This document shows, in pieces, positions 63,567 through 64,000 of a stretch of DNA of 64,000 nucleotides. Under the pieces are notes generated by a model, which was not told the DNA's origin, did not search any database, and saw only the letters and a program-made list of their open reading frames with translations. A program made the position numbers and the translations under genes. Source of the stretch: Rostratula benghalensis (lineage: Eukaryota; Chordata; Aves; Charadriiformes; Rostratulidae); the NCBI GenBank assembly GCA_013399305.1, contig VXAI01000183.1, positions 380,715 through 444,714 of the forward strand. Direction: 5' to 3'. The number at the start of each line of letters is the position of its first letter. The first letter of the stretch is position 1.

Positions 63567-63606
63567 TACTCAAAAAATTTAGTATTTTTTTAGTATTTTT
63601 TGAGTA
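63567..63606. repeat. Perfect 11-bp inverted repeat
   Basis: TACTCAAAAAA (63567-63577) and TTTTTTGAGTA (63596-63606) are exact reverse complements around an 18-base AT-rich loop that repeats TTAGTATTTTTT. No known element recognised. Confidence 0.85.
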
Positions 63607-64000
63607 TAACAATGAGTAAGAGAATCTTGTCCCACATCTAAAAAGCAAAAAATTACTCTGGAAATAGGGGTTTGTGGCTTTTTGCATATTTACCAGTCTT
63701 ACACTAACACAACAAATTGCATTAAAATATGGAGAATGAAATTCTACATACTGTGAGTGCCCAAGAAGAAGCTTTATTTCTGCAAGGAAAAATAAAGTTC
63801 AGGTTTTATCCCAAGAATTTAAGGCCAGTTGGTATCATATGGAAGTCTATAGGAGACTTACCAGACTGAGAACTTATGGATTTGAACCTAAAGTATCATC
63901 TCATGCTAATGCAGTATAGTTTGTTTTTGAAGGAAAATGTGTATGTAATTACTTTTAATTTCATTATAAATTTCCCTCTTGAAGTAAAACACTAAACCTT
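63607..64000. other. Unique AT-rich DNA, no gene seen
   Basis: No feature recognised. Confidence 0.6.

Noticed and set aside
1..64000. CRISPR arrays, operons, phage, tRNA or rRNA genes, endogenous retrovirus
   Set aside because: No regularly spaced direct repeats, cloverleaf, rRNA core or retroviral gag/pol-like peptide was seen on either strand. The sequence is vertebrate nuclear DNA.

Overview
The window is most likely avian (or at least sauropsid) nuclear DNA from a large AT-rich intergenic region or long intron. The main evidence is the repeat content. There are several 5'-truncated CR1 LINEs with the diagnostic ATTCTATG-type 3' tail and readable CR1 reverse-transcriptase protein. There is one MIR-like SINE and several fragments that look like old sauropsid interspersed repeats. 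No bacterial, phage, CRISPR, rRNA or tRNA feature is visible. I found no gene I can name. Apart from CR1 remnants, the open frames look like chance openings in AT-rich DNA.

Layout. 1-2513: old repeat fragments and unique sequence. 2514-3695: long minus-strand CR1 carrying a broken RT. 3696-9871: unique DNA with a dense TGACA/TGTCA cluster near 4.2 kb and a weak CR1 scrap at 7.8 kb. 9872-11351: two short CR1 pieces in opposite orientations. 11352-26779: mostly unique DNA with microsatellites, a 25-base gap and a degenerate three-copy tandem repeat at 17.8-18.0 kb. 26.1-27.0 kb: complex, homeodomain/POU-site-rich DNA that looks like a conserved enhancer. 27-38 kb: homopolymers, two G-quadruplex candidates, AT-rich palindromic DNA and possible minus-strand exons. 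38.0-38.6 kb: a MIR interrupted or abutted by a CR1. 39.2-39.6 kb: the only CpG-dense patch, partly unsequenced. 40-54 kb: unique DNA with several splice-like but inconsistent open stretches. 54.4-54.9 kb: another CR1. 55-64 kb: unique DNA.

The most coherent possible gene is on the minus strand. The CpG-dense patch (about 39.3-39.58 kb) lies upstream of two exon-like segments (37709-37895 and 36838-36986). These join in frame across a good donor and a fair acceptor into a hypothetical 111-residue ORF ending in TAA. A separate terminal-exon-like segment lies at 33201-33491. Both are inferences from reading by eye, and over 64 kb such arrangements can arise by chance, so confidence is low. I saw no convincing novel biological system.
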